Origin: Pseudomonadota bacterium
GTDB taxonomy: Bacteria > Pseudomonadota > Alphaproteobacteria > Sphingomonadales > Sphingomonadaceae
DNA length: 63,460 bases
Assembly: GCA_023394965.1 (NCBI GenBank)
Contig: JAEWZX010000029.1
Span: 1-63,460, forward strand
Direction of reading: 5' to 3'
The position numbers and the translations under genes were made by a program. How positions within the stretch are numbered: the first letter of the stretch is position 1; each line of letters begins with the position of its first letter. Positions 7,071 through 16,031 of the stretch are shown one piece after another. Below the pieces are notes generated by a model. The model ran no database searches, was not told where the DNA came from, and saw only the letters and a list, made by a program, of their open reading frames with translations.

Positions 7071-7937
7071 ATGCGCACTGGCGTTATCGCAAAGAAAGTC
7101 GGGATGACCCGCCTCTTCCAGGAGGATGGTCGGCACGTGCCGGTTACCGTTCTCGCACTGGAAAACTGCCAGGTTACTGCACACCGTACTGCTGATCGCG
7201 ATGGATACTTCGCTGTTCAGGTTGGTTCGGGTGAGGCCAAGCAGAAGAATGTGAACAAGCCGCAGCGCGAAGCCTTTGCCAAGGCGGAGGTTCCGCTGAA
7301 GATGAAGGTGGCTGAATTCCGCGTCGACACCGAAGAGGCTTTGCTTCCGGTCGGCGCCCGCATTTCGGCTGAACACTTTATCGCTGGTCAGAAGGTCGAT
7401 ATCACTGGTCATACCCAGGGTAAGGGCTTTGCTGGTGCGATGAAGCGTTGGGGCTTCGGTGGTCTGCGTGCTACGCACGGCGTCTCGCTTTCGCACCGTT
7501 CGCACGGTTCGACAGGTAACCGCCAAGATCCCGGTCGCGTCTTCAAAGGCAAGAAGATGGCTGGCCATATGGGCGATCGTCAGCGCACCCAGCAGAACCT
7601 CGAGATCGTTCGTACTGACGCCGATCGCGGTCTGCTCTTTGTCAAGGGCTCGGTCCCGGGCGCGAAGAACGGTTGGTTGCTTGTGAAGGACGCGGTGAAG
7701 ATCAACCACGAGGAGCTGCCGTTCCCGGGTGTGATGTATCGCAATCGCAACGAATTCGAGCACCAGGAAGCCGATGCCGGTCTCGTCGAAAGTGCTGCCG
7801 AGCATGAGGTCGCCACCGATGTTTCCGCCGAACAGCAGGAAAAGCTGCTGAAGGAACAGGAAGCTGGCGTCGAAGTCCAAACCACCACCGATACGCCCGC
7901 AGCCGACACCGGCTCGGACGAGAACAAGGAGGGCTGA
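7071..7937 (+). CDS. rplC: 50S ribosomal protein L3 with acidic C-terminal extension
   Basis: L3 is an early 23S rRNA-binding protein whose finger reaches the peptidyl-transferase centre. The start is the ATG at 7071 (MRTGVIAKKVGMTRLF) with AGGAG 11 bases upstream; the open frame extends further upstream but without L3-like sequence. The L3 core with the loop HGVSLSHRSHGSTGNRQDPG is complete. The last 67 or so residues, after PFPGVMYRNRNEF, form a Glu/Asp/Thr-rich tail, making the protein 288 residues against about 210 in E. coli. The tail is probably disordered and surface exposed. Confidence 0.97.
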   Translation: MRTGVIAKKVGMTRLFQEDGRHVPVTVLALENCQVTAHRTADRDGYFAVQVGSGEAKQKNVNKPQREAFAKAEVPLKMKVAEFRVDTEEALLPVGARISAEHFIAGQKVDITGHTQGKGFAGAMKRWGFGGLRATHGVSLSHRSHGSTGNRQDPGRVFKGKKMAGHMGDRQRTQQNLEIVRTDADRGLLFVKGSVPGAKNGWLLVKDAVKINHEELPFPGVMYRNRNEFEHQEADAGLVESAAEHEVATDVSAEQQEKLLKEQEAGVEVQTTTDTPAADTGSDENKEG

Positions 7938-7940
7938 TCC

Positions 7941-8564
7941 GTGAAGGTGAAGGTCCAGAAAATCGACGGCAAGGCGTCGGGCGACATCGAACTGAACGAT
8001 GAAGTGTTCGGGGTCGAGCCCCGTGCCGACATCCTGCATCGCGTTGTCACCTGGCAGCTCGAAAATCGCCGTGGTACGGCTCGCCCGACCCGCGAACGCT
8101 CGGACGTTGCCCGCACCGGCAAGAAGTGGGGTCGCCAGAAGGGCGGCGGCACAGCTCGTCATGGCGATCGCGGCGCTCCGATCTTCATCGGTGGCGGCAA
8201 GGCTCATGGTGCGCGCAAGCGTGACTTCGAGCAGTCGCTGAACAAGAAGGTCCGTGCACTCGGTCTCAAGATGGCTCTGTCGACAAAGGCTAAGGACGGT
8301 CTCGTGATCGTTGACAGTCTCGAGCTGAAAGATGCCAAGACCAAGGCGCTTGTTGCTACGTTCGGCCAGAACGGCTGGAGCGGCAAGGTCCTCGTGATCG
8401 ACGGCGAAAGCGTCAACGACGGTTTCAGCAAGGCTGCTCGCAACATCCCGGGCGTCAATGTGATGCCGGCGATGGGTGCCAACGTCTACGACATCCTGAA
8501 GCACGACACGCTGGTCCTCACCAAGGACGCGGTCGAAAAGCTGGAGGCCCGTTTCAATGGCTAA
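7941..8564 (+). CDS. rplD: 50S ribosomal protein L4
   Basis: L4 binds 23S rRNA domain I and its extended loop lines the peptide exit tunnel. The 207-residue protein has the tunnel loop near residues 45-80 (GTARPTRERSDVARTGKKWG). The start is a GTG at 7941, three bases after the rplC stop, and the 3' end overlaps rplW by 8 bases. In enterobacteria L4 represses its own operon; here the rpsJ leader is the likely target if that control exists. Confidence 0.97.
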   Translation: MKVKVQKIDGKASGDIELNDEVFGVEPRADILHRVVTWQLENRRGTARPTRERSDVARTGKKWGRQKGGGTARHGDRGAPIFIGGGKAHGARKRDFEQSLNKKVRALGLKMALSTKAKDGLVIVDSLELKDAKTKALVATFGQNGWSGKVLVIDGESVNDGFSKAARNIPGVNVMPAMGANVYDILKHDTLVLTKDAVEKLEARFNG

Positions 8565-8865
8565 GAAGCAGGAAGTTGAAGCACGTCACTACGACGTCGT
8601 GCTCGCACCGCACATCACCGAGAAGGCTACGCTTGCTTCCGAGCATAACGCGGTTGTGTTCAAGGTGGCCAACACCGCAACCAAGCCGCAGATCAAGGAA
8701 GCGGTCGAAGCGATCTTCGGTGTTAGCGTGATGGGCGTGAACACCATCAACATGAAGGGCAAGACCAAGCGCTGGAAGGGCAAGGCTTACAAGCGTGTCG
8801 ACCAGAAGAAGGCTGTGGTCACCCTGAAGGACGGCGATTCAATCGACGTCACCAGCGGTATCTGA
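8557..8865 (+). CDS. rplW: 50S ribosomal protein L23
   Basis: L23 sits at the tunnel exit and docks trigger factor, SRP and the Sec translocon. 102 residues with the conserved DVVLAPHITEKATL segment (14-27) and KRWKGKAYKRVDQKKAVVTL near the C-terminus. It starts inside the last codons of rplD, implying coupled translation. Confidence 0.97.
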   Translation: MAKKQEVEARHYDVVLAPHITEKATLASEHNAVVFKVANTATKPQIKEAVEAIFGVSVMGVNTINMKGKTKRWKGKAYKRVDQKKAVVTLKDGDSIDVTSGI

Positions 8866-8878
8866 GGGCAGATAAGAA

Positions 8879-9715
<837 letters not shown>

Positions 9716-9721
9716 TCCGAC

Positions 9722-9997
9722 ATGGCTCGTTCCGTCTGGAAAGGTCCGTTCGTCGAGCTCAGCCTTCTAAAGAAGGCAGAGACCGCCCAGGACGCCGGTG
9801 GCGCCAAGCCGATCAAGACTTGGTCGCGCCGTTCCACCATCCTGCCGCAGTTCGTTGGTCTGACGTTCAACGTCTACAACGGTCACAAGTTCATCCCGGT
9901 CTCCGTCTCGGAAGAGATGGTCGGCCACAAGCTCGGCGAGTTCGCTCCTACGCGTACTTTCCCGGGTCACGCCGCCGACAAGAAGGGTAAGCGCTGA
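9722..9997 (+). CDS. rpsS: 30S ribosomal protein S19
   Basis: S19 forms part of the 30S head and contacts 23S rRNA and A-site tRNA. 91 residues: MARSVWKGPFVELSLLKKAE at the start and GHKLGEFAPTRTFPGHAADK near the end. Its TGA overlaps the rplV start by one base, so the two are translationally coupled. Confidence 0.97.
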   Translation: MARSVWKGPFVELSLLKKAETAQDAGGAKPIKTWSRRSTILPQFVGLTFNVYNGHKFIPVSVSEEMVGHKLGEFAPTRTFPGHAADKKGKR

Positions 9998-10374
9998 TGA
10001 GCAAGCAGAAGGCACCCCGTCGCGTAGCCGACAACGAGGCGCTCGCCGTTGGGACCACGATCCGTGGTTCGGCGCAGAAGCTCAACCTCGTCGCCGGTTT
10101 GATCCGCGGCAAGAAGGCCGAAGAGGCCATGAACATCCTCGCTTTCTCGAAGAAGGCGATGGCGCGTGACGCCAGCAAGGTTCTCGCCTCGGCGATTGCC
10201 AATGCGGAAAATAACCACAACCTCGATGTCGACGCGCTGGTCGTTGCCGAGGCTTCGGTGGGCAAGTCGATTACAATGAAGCGTTTCCACACTCGTGGTC
10301 GCGGCAAGTCGACGCGCATTCTGAAGCCGTTCAGCCGCCTTCGCATCGTCGTCCGCGAGCAGGAAGAGGCGTAA
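9997..10374 (+). CDS. rplV: 50S ribosomal protein L22
   Basis: L22 contacts all 23S rRNA domains, and its beta-hairpin lines the exit tunnel near the macrolide-binding constriction. 125 residues; the hairpin region is MKRFHTRGRGKSTRILKPFS. No change typical of macrolide resistance is evident by eye. The start ATG overlaps the rpsS stop. Confidence 0.97.
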   Translation: MSKQKAPRRVADNEALAVGTTIRGSAQKLNLVAGLIRGKKAEEAMNILAFSKKAMARDASKVLASAIANAENNHNLDVDALVVAEASVGKSITMKRFHTRGRGKSTRILKPFSRLRIVVREQEEA

Positions 10375-10375
10375 G

Positions 10376-11071
10376 ATGGGCCATAAAAGCAACCCGATCG
10401 GTCTGCGCCTGCAGATCAACCGTACCTGGGACAGCCGTTGGTATGCCGAGGGGCGTGACTACGCCAAGCTTCTCAGTGAAGATGTGGAGATCCGTAAATA
10501 CATCGTCGAGAATCTGCCGCAGGCAGCGATTTCGAAGGTGGTGATCGAGCGTCCGGCCAAGCTATGCCGCATCTCGATTTACGCGGCACGTCCTGGCGTG
10601 ATCATCGGCAAGAAGGGCGCAGACATCGAAAAGCTGCGCACCAAGCTGTCGACCATGACCGAAAGCGAAGTGAAGCTGAATATTGTCGAAATCCGCAAGC
10701 CGGAAATCGATGCCAAACTTGTCGCCCAGGGAATTGCCGATCAGTTGATCCGTCGTGTCGCCTTCCGTCGTGCCATGAAGCGCGCCGTGCAGTCGGCTCT
10801 GCGTCTTGGTGCAGAAGGCATCAAGATCACCTGCGGCGGCCGTCTCGGTGGTGCAGAAATCGCCCGCGTCGAATGGTATCGTGAAGGTCGCGTTCCGTTG
10901 CACACGCTGCGTGCCAACATTGACTATGCGGAAGCCGAAGCGCTGACCGCCTACGGGATCATCGGCATTAAGTGCTGGATTTTCAAAGGCGAAATCATGG
11001 CGCACGACCCGACCGCGCAGGACCGCCTGATGATGGAAGCCCAGACCTCTGGCGTCCGTCCGGCGCGCTGA
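10376..11071 (+). CDS. rpsC: 30S ribosomal protein S3
   Basis: S3 lies at the mRNA entrance and takes part in mRNA helicase activity. The 231-residue protein has a KH-type RNA-binding motif, GVIIGKKGADIEKLRTKL, around residues 75-92, and the C-terminal S3 domain (GAEGIKITCGGRLGGAEIAR). It begins one base after the rplV stop. Confidence 0.98.
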   Translation: MGHKSNPIGLRLQINRTWDSRWYAEGRDYAKLLSEDVEIRKYIVENLPQAAISKVVIERPAKLCRISIYAARPGVIIGKKGADIEKLRTKLSTMTESEVKLNIVEIRKPEIDAKLVAQGIADQLIRRVAFRRAMKRAVQSALRLGAEGIKITCGGRLGGAEIARVEWYREGRVPLHTLRANIDYAEAEALTAYGIIGIKCWIFKGEIMAHDPTAQDRLMMEAQTSGVRPAR

Positions 11072-11092
11072 TTGCAGGATTAGGAAAGAACC

Positions 11093-11527
11093 ATGCTGCA
11101 ACCGAAGAAAACCAAATACCGCAAGGCGTTCAAGGGCAAGATCCATGGCAACGCCAAGGGCGGCACCACGCTCAACTTCGGGTCTTATGGCCTGAAGGCA
11201 ATGGAGCCGGAGCGAATCACCGCGCGCCAGATCGAAGCGGCGCGTCGTGCGATCACCCGCCACATCAAGCGTCAGGGCCGTCTCTGGATCCGGGTCTTCC
11301 CCGATGTTCCGGTGTCGAAGAAGCCTGCCGAAGTCCGTCAGGGTAAGGGCAAGGGCTCGATCGAATATTGGGCCGCCCGCGTGAAGCCTGGTCGGATTCT
11401 GTTTGAACTCGACGGCGTCGCCGGCCCGCTGGCTGCCGAAGCTTTCGAACGTGCGGCGATGAAGCTGCCGATCAAGACCAAGGTTGTTGCCCGTCTGGGT
11501 GACAGCTCGCACCTCGGAGGCGAATGA
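11093..11527 (+). CDS. rplP: 50S ribosomal protein L16
   Basis: L16 organises the A-site side of the central protuberance and aids peptidyl transfer. 144 residues with MLQPKKTKYRKAFKGK at the start and the conserved GKGKGSIEYWAARVKPGRIL stretch. The stop overlaps the rpmC start region (GGAGG-cgaATGATGG). Confidence 0.97.
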   Translation: MLQPKKTKYRKAFKGKIHGNAKGGTTLNFGSYGLKAMEPERITARQIEAARRAITRHIKRQGRLWIRVFPDVPVSKKPAEVRQGKGKGSIEYWAARVKPGRILFELDGVAGPLAAEAFERAAMKLPIKTKVVARLGDSSHLGGE

Positions 11528-11736
11528 TGGCCAAGACTGAAGACCTGCGCCAGAAGTCGGATGACCAGCTGGCTGAAGAGCTGACTTCGCTGAAACGCGA
11601 GCAGTTCAATCTCCGCTTCCAGGCGGCGACGAACCAGCTCGAGGCTCCGGCCCGCATCCGTGAGGTTCGCCGCACGATCGCCAAGATCAAGACGCTGCAG
11701 AGCGAGCGTACGCGTTCGGCTGAAGCGAAGGCTTAA
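11527..11736 (+). CDS. rpmC: 50S ribosomal protein L29
   Basis: L29 sits beside L23 at the tunnel exit. 69 residues, two helices: KTEDLRQKSDDQLAEELTSL and ATNQLEAPARIREVRRTIAK. I chose the second of two adjacent ATGs because GGAGG then lies 6 bases upstream rather than 3. It overlaps the last base of rplP. Confidence 0.94.
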   Translation: MAKTEDLRQKSDDQLAEELTSLKREQFNLRFQAATNQLEAPARIREVRRTIAKIKTLQSERTRSAEAKA

Positions 11737-11746
11737 GGAGTAGACC

Positions 11747-12037
11747 ATGCCCAAGCGAATTCTGATCGGGACCGTCACCTCCGACAAGACCGACAAGACC
11801 GTTACCGTGCTCGTCGAGCGTAAAGTGAAGCACCCTCTTTACGGGAAGATCATTCGCCGCTCGAAGAAGTACCATGCGCACGATGAAAAGAACGAGTTCA
11901 CGCTCGGCGATGTCGTTCGCATTCAAGAGACCAAGCCGATCTCCAAGACCAAAACCTGGCAGGTGATCGATCGCGTTACCGCTGGTGGCACTCAGGCTGT
12001 CGAGGCTGACCTCGAAGTCGAAGCTGCAGGTAACTGA
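11747..12037 (+). CDS. rpsQ: 30S ribosomal protein S17
   Basis: S17 is a primary 16S rRNA-binding OB-fold protein. The core PKRILIGTVTSDKTDKTVTV and KHPLYGKIIRRSKKYHAHDE is complete. At 96 residues it is about 12 longer than the E. coli protein, with an extra valine/glutamate-rich C-terminal tail, a length common in alphaproteobacteria. Confidence 0.97.
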   Translation: MPKRILIGTVTSDKTDKTVTVLVERKVKHPLYGKIIRRSKKYHAHDEKNEFTLGDVVRIQETKPISKTKTWQVIDRVTAGGTQAVEADLEVEAAGN

Positions 12038-12101
12038 GCAAATTTGACGTAGGAACTGCCGGGCATTTGTCCCGGCAAGCCATTGAGAAGGAACCGGATC
12101 G

Positions 12102-12470
12102 ATGATCCAGATGCAATCCAATCTCGACGTCGCGGACAACAGCGGCGCAAAGCGCGTCCAGTGCATTAAAGTACTGGGCGGCTCTAAGCGCCGAACTGCT
12201 TCCGTAGGCGACGTGATCGTGGTTTCCGTAAAGGAAGCCCAGCCGCGCACCAAAGTGAAGAAGGGCGATGTTCATCGTGCCGTCATCGTGCGCACGAAGA
12301 AAGACGTTCGCCGCCCGGATGGCAGCGTAATCCGCTTCGACAGCAATGCCGCAGTGCTCGTGAACAAGAGCGAAGAGCCGATCGGCACTCGCATCTTCGG
12401 CCCGGTCGTCCGCGAATTGCGTGGCCGCGGGTTTATGAAGATCATCTCGCTTGCTCCGGAGGTGCTGTGA
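12102..12470 (+). CDS. rplN: 50S ribosomal protein L14
   Basis: L14 forms intersubunit bridges and is the docking site of silencing factor RsfS. 122 residues, canonical length, MIQMQSNLDVADNSGAKRVQ at the start. It opens the spc-type part of the cluster after a 64-base gap that contains a small hairpin (GCCGGGCATTTGTCCCGGC, 12059-12077), where spc operon control elements would be expected. Confidence 0.97.
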   Translation: MIQMQSNLDVADNSGAKRVQCIKVLGGSKRRTASVGDVIVVSVKEAQPRTKVKKGDVHRAVIVRTKKDVRRPDGSVIRFDSNAAVLVNKSEEPIGTRIFGPVVRELRGRGFMKIISLAPEVL

Positions 12471-12790
12471 TGGCTGCCGCTAAGATCAAGAAGGGTGACA
12501 GCGTTGTTGTTCTGTCCGGCAAGGACAAGGGTAAGACCGGGACCGTTGCGAAGGTCATGCCGAAGGATGGCAAGATTGTCGTTGAAGGTGTGAACGTCGC
12601 AGCTCGTCACCGCAAGCCGACTCAGCAGAATCCGCAGGGCGGCATCGACCGCTTCGAAGCGCCGATGTCCATCAGCAAGGTTGCGCTGGCAGATCCGAAG
12701 GATGGCAAGCCCACCCGTGTCCGGTTCGAAGAAAAGGACGGGAAGAAGGTGCGCGTGGCCGTGAAGTCCGGGGAGACTATCGATGGCTGA
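12470..12790 (+). CDS. rplX: 50S ribosomal protein L24
   Basis: L24 is an assembly initiator that binds the 5' end of 23S rRNA. 106 residues with a KOW motif (IKKGDSVVVLSGKDKGKTGT). The ATG at 12470 overlaps the rplN stop and has GGAGG 7 bases upstream; a GTG one codon earlier is less likely. The 3' end overlaps rplE by 8 bases. Confidence 0.95.
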   Translation: MAAAKIKKGDSVVVLSGKDKGKTGTVAKVMPKDGKIVVEGVNVAARHRKPTQQNPQGGIDRFEAPMSISKVALADPKDGKPTRVRFEEKDGKKVRVAVKSGETIDG

Positions 12791-13361
12791 TTACAAACCT
12801 CGTATGAAGCAGCGCTATGACGACGAGATCGTCAAGGCGATGACTGAGAAATTTGGCTACAAGAACCGTCTTGAAGTCCCCAAGCTGGAAAAGATCACAC
12901 TCAACATGGGTGTGGGCGAAGCCAGCCAGGACAAGAAGAAGGTTCAGACGGCAGCTGAAGAAATGGCTCTGATTGCTGGCCAGAAGCCCGTGATCACGAA
13001 AGCCAAGAAGTCGATTGCGCAGTTCAAGCTGCGTGAAGGCATGCCGATTGGGTGTAAGGTGACCCTGCGCCGTGAACGTATGTATGAGTTCATGGATCGA
13101 CTGGTGACAGTGGCTATGCCGCGCATCCGCGACTTCCGTGGCCTTAACGCCAAGTCGTTTGATGGCCGGGGCAACTATGCCATGGGCCTGAAAGAACAGA
13201 TCATCTTCCCCGAGATCAGCTATGATCAGATCGAAAAGGTCCGGGGGATGGATATCATTGTAACCACGACGGCGAAAACCGATGAAGAGGCTCGCGAGCT
13301 TCTGAAGCTGTTCGGTTTCCCGTTCCCGACTGAAAAGTCGGAAGAGAAGGAGGCGGCGTGA
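12783..13361 (+). CDS. rplE: 50S ribosomal protein L5
   Basis: L5 binds 5S rRNA and helps place it in the central protuberance. 192 residues, with NRLEVPKLEKITLNMGVGEA and the conserved RGMDIIVTTTAKTDEEAREL near the C-terminus; the last ten residues (Glu/Lys-rich) are a short extension. Starts within the 3' end of rplX. Confidence 0.97.
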   Translation: MADYKPRMKQRYDDEIVKAMTEKFGYKNRLEVPKLEKITLNMGVGEASQDKKKVQTAAEEMALIAGQKPVITKAKKSIAQFKLREGMPIGCKVTLRRERMYEFMDRLVTVAMPRIRDFRGLNAKSFDGRGNYAMGLKEQIIFPEISYDQIEKVRGMDIIVTTTAKTDEEARELLKLFGFPFPTEKSEEKEAA

Positions 13362-13387
13362 GCCGCTAATAGAGGAACTTAAGTCCA

Positions 13388-13693
13388 ATGGCGAAACTGA
13401 GTTCGATCAACAAGAACGAGCGTCGCAAGAAGCTCGTCAAGCAGTATGCGGACAAGTATGCGAAGCTGAAAGCTATCGCAAACGACGAAAGCCTTGATGA
13501 AGGGGAGCGCCTGATCGCTCGTCTGAAGATGGCTGAACTGCCGCGCAACGCAAACCCGACCCGGGTGCGTAACCGCTGCGCCACCACCGGCCGCCCACGC
13601 GGCTACTACCGCAAGTTCGGTCTCAACCGCATCGAACTGCGCGATCTCGGCAACAAGGGCCTGATTCCGGGCCTGACCAAGTCGAGCTGGTGA
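13388..13693 (+). CDS. rpsN: 30S ribosomal protein S14 (zinc-free type)
   Basis: S14 is a late-assembling 30S head protein. At 101 residues with a single cysteine in the RNRCATTGRPRGYYRKFGL segment, it is the longer C- form that does not bind zinc, unlike the short four-cysteine form. The spacing from rplE is 26 bases. Confidence 0.97.
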   Translation: MAKLSSINKNERRKKLVKQYADKYAKLKAIANDESLDEGERLIARLKMAELPRNANPTRVRNRCATTGRPRGYYRKFGLNRIELRDLGNKGLIPGLTKSSW

Positions 13694-13704
13694 GGTAAAG
13701 ACAG

Positions 13705-14100
13705 ATGGCTATGACCGATCCCCTGGGTGATATGCTCACCCGTATCCGCAACGGACAGCGTGCGAAAAAGGACAGCGTCCTTTCACCTGCAAGCAAGCTG
13801 CGTGCAAACGTTCTCGAAGTGCTTCAGCGCGAAGGCTACATCCGTGGCTACAGCGAAGACGCTTCGGGCAAGCACCCCGCACTGCGGATCGAACTGAAGT
13901 ATTTCGAGGGCCAACCTGCTATCAAGCACGTTGCCCGCGTCTCCAAGCCGGGCCGCCGCGTCTATTCGGGTTCGAAAGAACTTCCGATTGTGCGTAATGG
14001 CTTGGGCATCACCATCGTCTCGACACCAAAGGGCGTGCTTTCCGATGCGGAAGCGCGTACCGAAAACGTCGGCGGCGAAGTGCTGGCGGAGGTGTTCTGA
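13705..14100 (+). CDS. rpsH: 30S ribosomal protein S8
   Basis: S8 is a primary 16S rRNA-binding protein and, in E. coli, the repressor of the spc operon. 131 residues: DPLGDMLTRIRNGQRAKKDS at the start and the conserved C-terminal GLGITIVSTPKGVLSDAEAR. An ATG two codons downstream (13711) is also possible. Its TGA overlaps the rplF start. Confidence 0.97.
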   Translation: MAMTDPLGDMLTRIRNGQRAKKDSVLSPASKLRANVLEVLQREGYIRGYSEDASGKHPALRIELKYFEGQPAIKHVARVSKPGRRVYSGSKELPIVRNGLGITIVSTPKGVLSDAEARTENVGGEVLAEVF

Positions 14101-14633
14101 TGAGCCGCATCGGTAAAAGGCCTGTGGCGATCCCGAGCGGGGTCACTGCCAATATCGAAGGCAACACCCTCAACGTGAAGGGCCCCAAGGGCACTCTCAC
14201 AATGGGACTGTCCGACCTGATCGAGTACAAGCTCGAAGATGGCGAAATTTCGGTGAAGCCGGCCAATGACACACGCGCCGCCCGCAACCATTGGGGTATG
14301 CAGCGCACGCTCGTATCGAATCTGGTTGAAGGTGTTACCGATGGTTTCACGAAGGTCCTCGAGATCAGCGGTGTTGGTTATCGTGCACAGGCACAGGGCA
14401 AGAAGCTCAAGCTTCAGCTCGGTTACTCGCATGATGTCGACCTCGATGTTCCCGAAGGCCTCGAGGTGAAGACTCCGGACCAGACCACCGTGGAGATTTC
14501 CGGCATCGACAAACAGGCCGTTGGCCAGTTCGCCGCCGAGGTCCGCCGCTGGCGCAAGCCCGAGCCCTACAAGGGCAAGGGTATCAAGTACCGCGGCGAG
14601 TATATCTTCCGCAAGGAAGGGAAGAAGAAGTAA
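14100..14633 (+). CDS. rplF: 50S ribosomal protein L6
   Basis: L6 lies near the factor-binding site at the base of the L7/L12 stalk. 177 residues forming two similar domains; typical motifs are MSRIGKRPVAIPSGV and the C-terminal EPYKGKGIKYRGEYIFRKEG. Its start ATG shares a base with the rpsH stop. Confidence 0.97.
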   Translation: MSRIGKRPVAIPSGVTANIEGNTLNVKGPKGTLTMGLSDLIEYKLEDGEISVKPANDTRAARNHWGMQRTLVSNLVEGVTDGFTKVLEISGVGYRAQAQGKKLKLQLGYSHDVDLDVPEGLEVKTPDQTTVEISGIDKQAVGQFAAEVRRWRKPEPYKGKGIKYRGEYIFRKEGKKK

Positions 14634-14634
14634 G

Positions 14635-14979
14635 ATGGCAAAGCTCTCTCTCTTTGAACGCCGCCGTCGCCGTGTGCGCACTGCCCTACGGAATGTTTCG
14701 GGCGGCAAGCCGCGCCTGTCGGTACACCGGACCGGTCAGCACATTTATGCGCAGATCATCGACGATGCTGCTGGCAAGACCGTTGCCGCTGCATCCACGC
14801 TGGGTGCCAAGGGCTCGGGTGCCAATGTCGAGGCCGCCAAAAAGGTGGGTAGTGACATTGCTGTCGCTGCCAAGAAGGCCGGTGTTACCACTGTCGTGTT
14901 TGATCGCGGCGGCTTCCTGTTCCATGGCCGCGTGAAAGCGCTGGCCGACGCCGCTCGTGAAGGCGGGCTGGAGTTCTGA
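14635..14979 (+). CDS. rplR: 50S ribosomal protein L18
   Basis: L18 binds 5S rRNA together with L5. 114 residues from the ATG at 14635 (MAKLSLFERRRRRVRTALR), one base after the rplF stop; the frame is open upstream but only as non-L18 sequence. RLSVHRTGQHIYAQIIDDA and VVFDRGGFLFHGRVKALADA are the conserved parts. Confidence 0.96.
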   Translation: MAKLSLFERRRRRVRTALRNVSGGKPRLSVHRTGQHIYAQIIDDAAGKTVAAASTLGAKGSGANVEAAKKVGSDIAVAAKKAGVTTVVFDRGGFLFHGRVKALADAAREGGLEF

Positions 14980-15746
14980 TGATGGCTGACGAAAACAAAA
15001 AAGAAGAAACCGCTACTGCGGAAACGCAAGCTGCGGTAACCAACGAACAGCCGGCGGTTGCTGATACTCCGTCCGAAGCTGCGGCTAATCAGTCGCCTGC
15101 TCAAGGCGATGAAGGTCAGCCTCGCCAGGGCCGTGGCCGTGGTGGCAATCGCGATGGCGGTCGTGGCCGTGGCCGTGGTCGCCGTGACGATCGTCGCCGC
15201 GAAGAAGAAGACGACGGCATCATTGAGAAGCTCGTCCACATCAACCGCGTCAGCAAGACGGTTAAGGGCGGTAAGCGCTTCGGTTTCGCTGCTCTGGTTG
15301 TAGTTGGCGACGGCCAGGGCCGTGTCGGTTTCGGCAAGGGCAAGGCTCGCGAAGTGCCGGAAGCGATCAGCAAGGCTACTGCTGCTGCTCGCAAGAAGAT
15401 GATCCGCGTCGCCCTGAAGGAAGGCCGTACCCTCCATCACGATGGCAAGGGCCACTTCGGTGCTGGCAAGGTCACCGTCCGCACTGCACCTCCGGGTACT
15501 GGCATCATCGCCGGTGGTCCGATGCGTGCGGTGTTCGAAAGCCTGGGCGTTGCCGACGTTGTGACCAAGTCGGTTGGCACTTCGAACCCCTATAACATGA
15601 TCCGCGCCACCTTCGACGCGCTGCAGGACCAGACTTCGCCGAAGTCGGTTGCCCAGCGTCGCGGCAAGAAGGTTGCTGACCTGCTGGGTCGCGGTGGCGC
15701 ATCGGAGGCCGAGGCTGAAGCCGACGCCGCCGCTATTGCGGAGTAA
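14979..15746 (+). CDS. rpsE: 30S ribosomal protein S5 with long RG-rich N-terminal extension
   Basis: S5 contributes to decoding accuracy and to mRNA unwinding at the entry site. The S5 core starts near residue 80 (IIEKLVHINRVSKTVKGGKR) and is complete (GTGIIAGGPMRAVFESLGV). Ahead of it are about 80 extra residues: an acidic/Ala-rich stretch, then an Arg-Gly block (RGRGGNRDGGRGRGRGRR), then REEEDD. Total 255 residues against 167 in E. coli. The start overlaps the rplR stop; a second ATG follows immediately. The block resembles RGG-type RNA-binding tails. Confidence 0.97.
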   Translation: MMADENKKEETATAETQAAVTNEQPAVADTPSEAAANQSPAQGDEGQPRQGRGRGGNRDGGRGRGRGRRDDRRREEEDDGIIEKLVHINRVSKTVKGGKRFGFAALVVVGDGQGRVGFGKGKAREVPEAISKATAAARKKMIRVALKEGRTLHHDGKGHFGAGKVTVRTAPPGTGIIAGGPMRAVFESLGVADVVTKSVGTSNPYNMIRATFDALQDQTSPKSVAQRRGKKVADLLGRGGASEAEAEADAAAIAE

Positions 15747-15751
15747 GATCG

Positions 15752-15937
15752 ATGGCTAAAGCGAAAACCATCAAGATCAAGCAGACCGGTTCGCCGATCC
15801 GCCGTCCTGAGAGCCAGCGCAAGATTCTCATCGGTCTTGGGCTGAACAAGATGCACAAGATCGTCGAACGTCAGGACACCCCCGAGGTACGGGGCGCGAT
15901 TGCCAAGATTCCGCATCTGGTGACCGTAGTCGACTGA
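15752..15937 (+). CDS. rpmD: 50S ribosomal protein L30
   Basis: L30 is a small protein bound to 23S rRNA domain II. 61 residues: KTIKIKQTGSPIRRPESQRK and GLGLNKMHKIVERQDTPEVR. Five bases separate it from rpsE. It is followed by a terminator-like hairpin, an unusual interruption before rplO. Confidence 0.96.
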   Translation: MAKAKTIKIKQTGSPIRRPESQRKILIGLGLNKMHKIVERQDTPEVRGAIAKIPHLVTVVD

Positions 15938-15965
15938 CCTTGTCGGCTTAACAATTTGACGGGAG

Positions 15966-16000
15966 CGGCCTGCTGAGATAGCGGGCCGTTTCTATTTTGA
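15966..16000 (+). terminator. terminator-like hairpin between rpmD and rplO
   Basis: CGGCCTGCT (15966-15974) pairs with AGCGGGCCG (15980-15988) over a GAGAT loop, followed by TTTCTATTTT. It has the form of an intrinsic terminator inside the spc operon, so it may set lower expression of rplO/secY relative to upstream ribosomal genes. Confidence 0.6.
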
Positions 16001-16031
16001 CAGCGCGAACAAAAGCGAAAGCGAGTGCACT

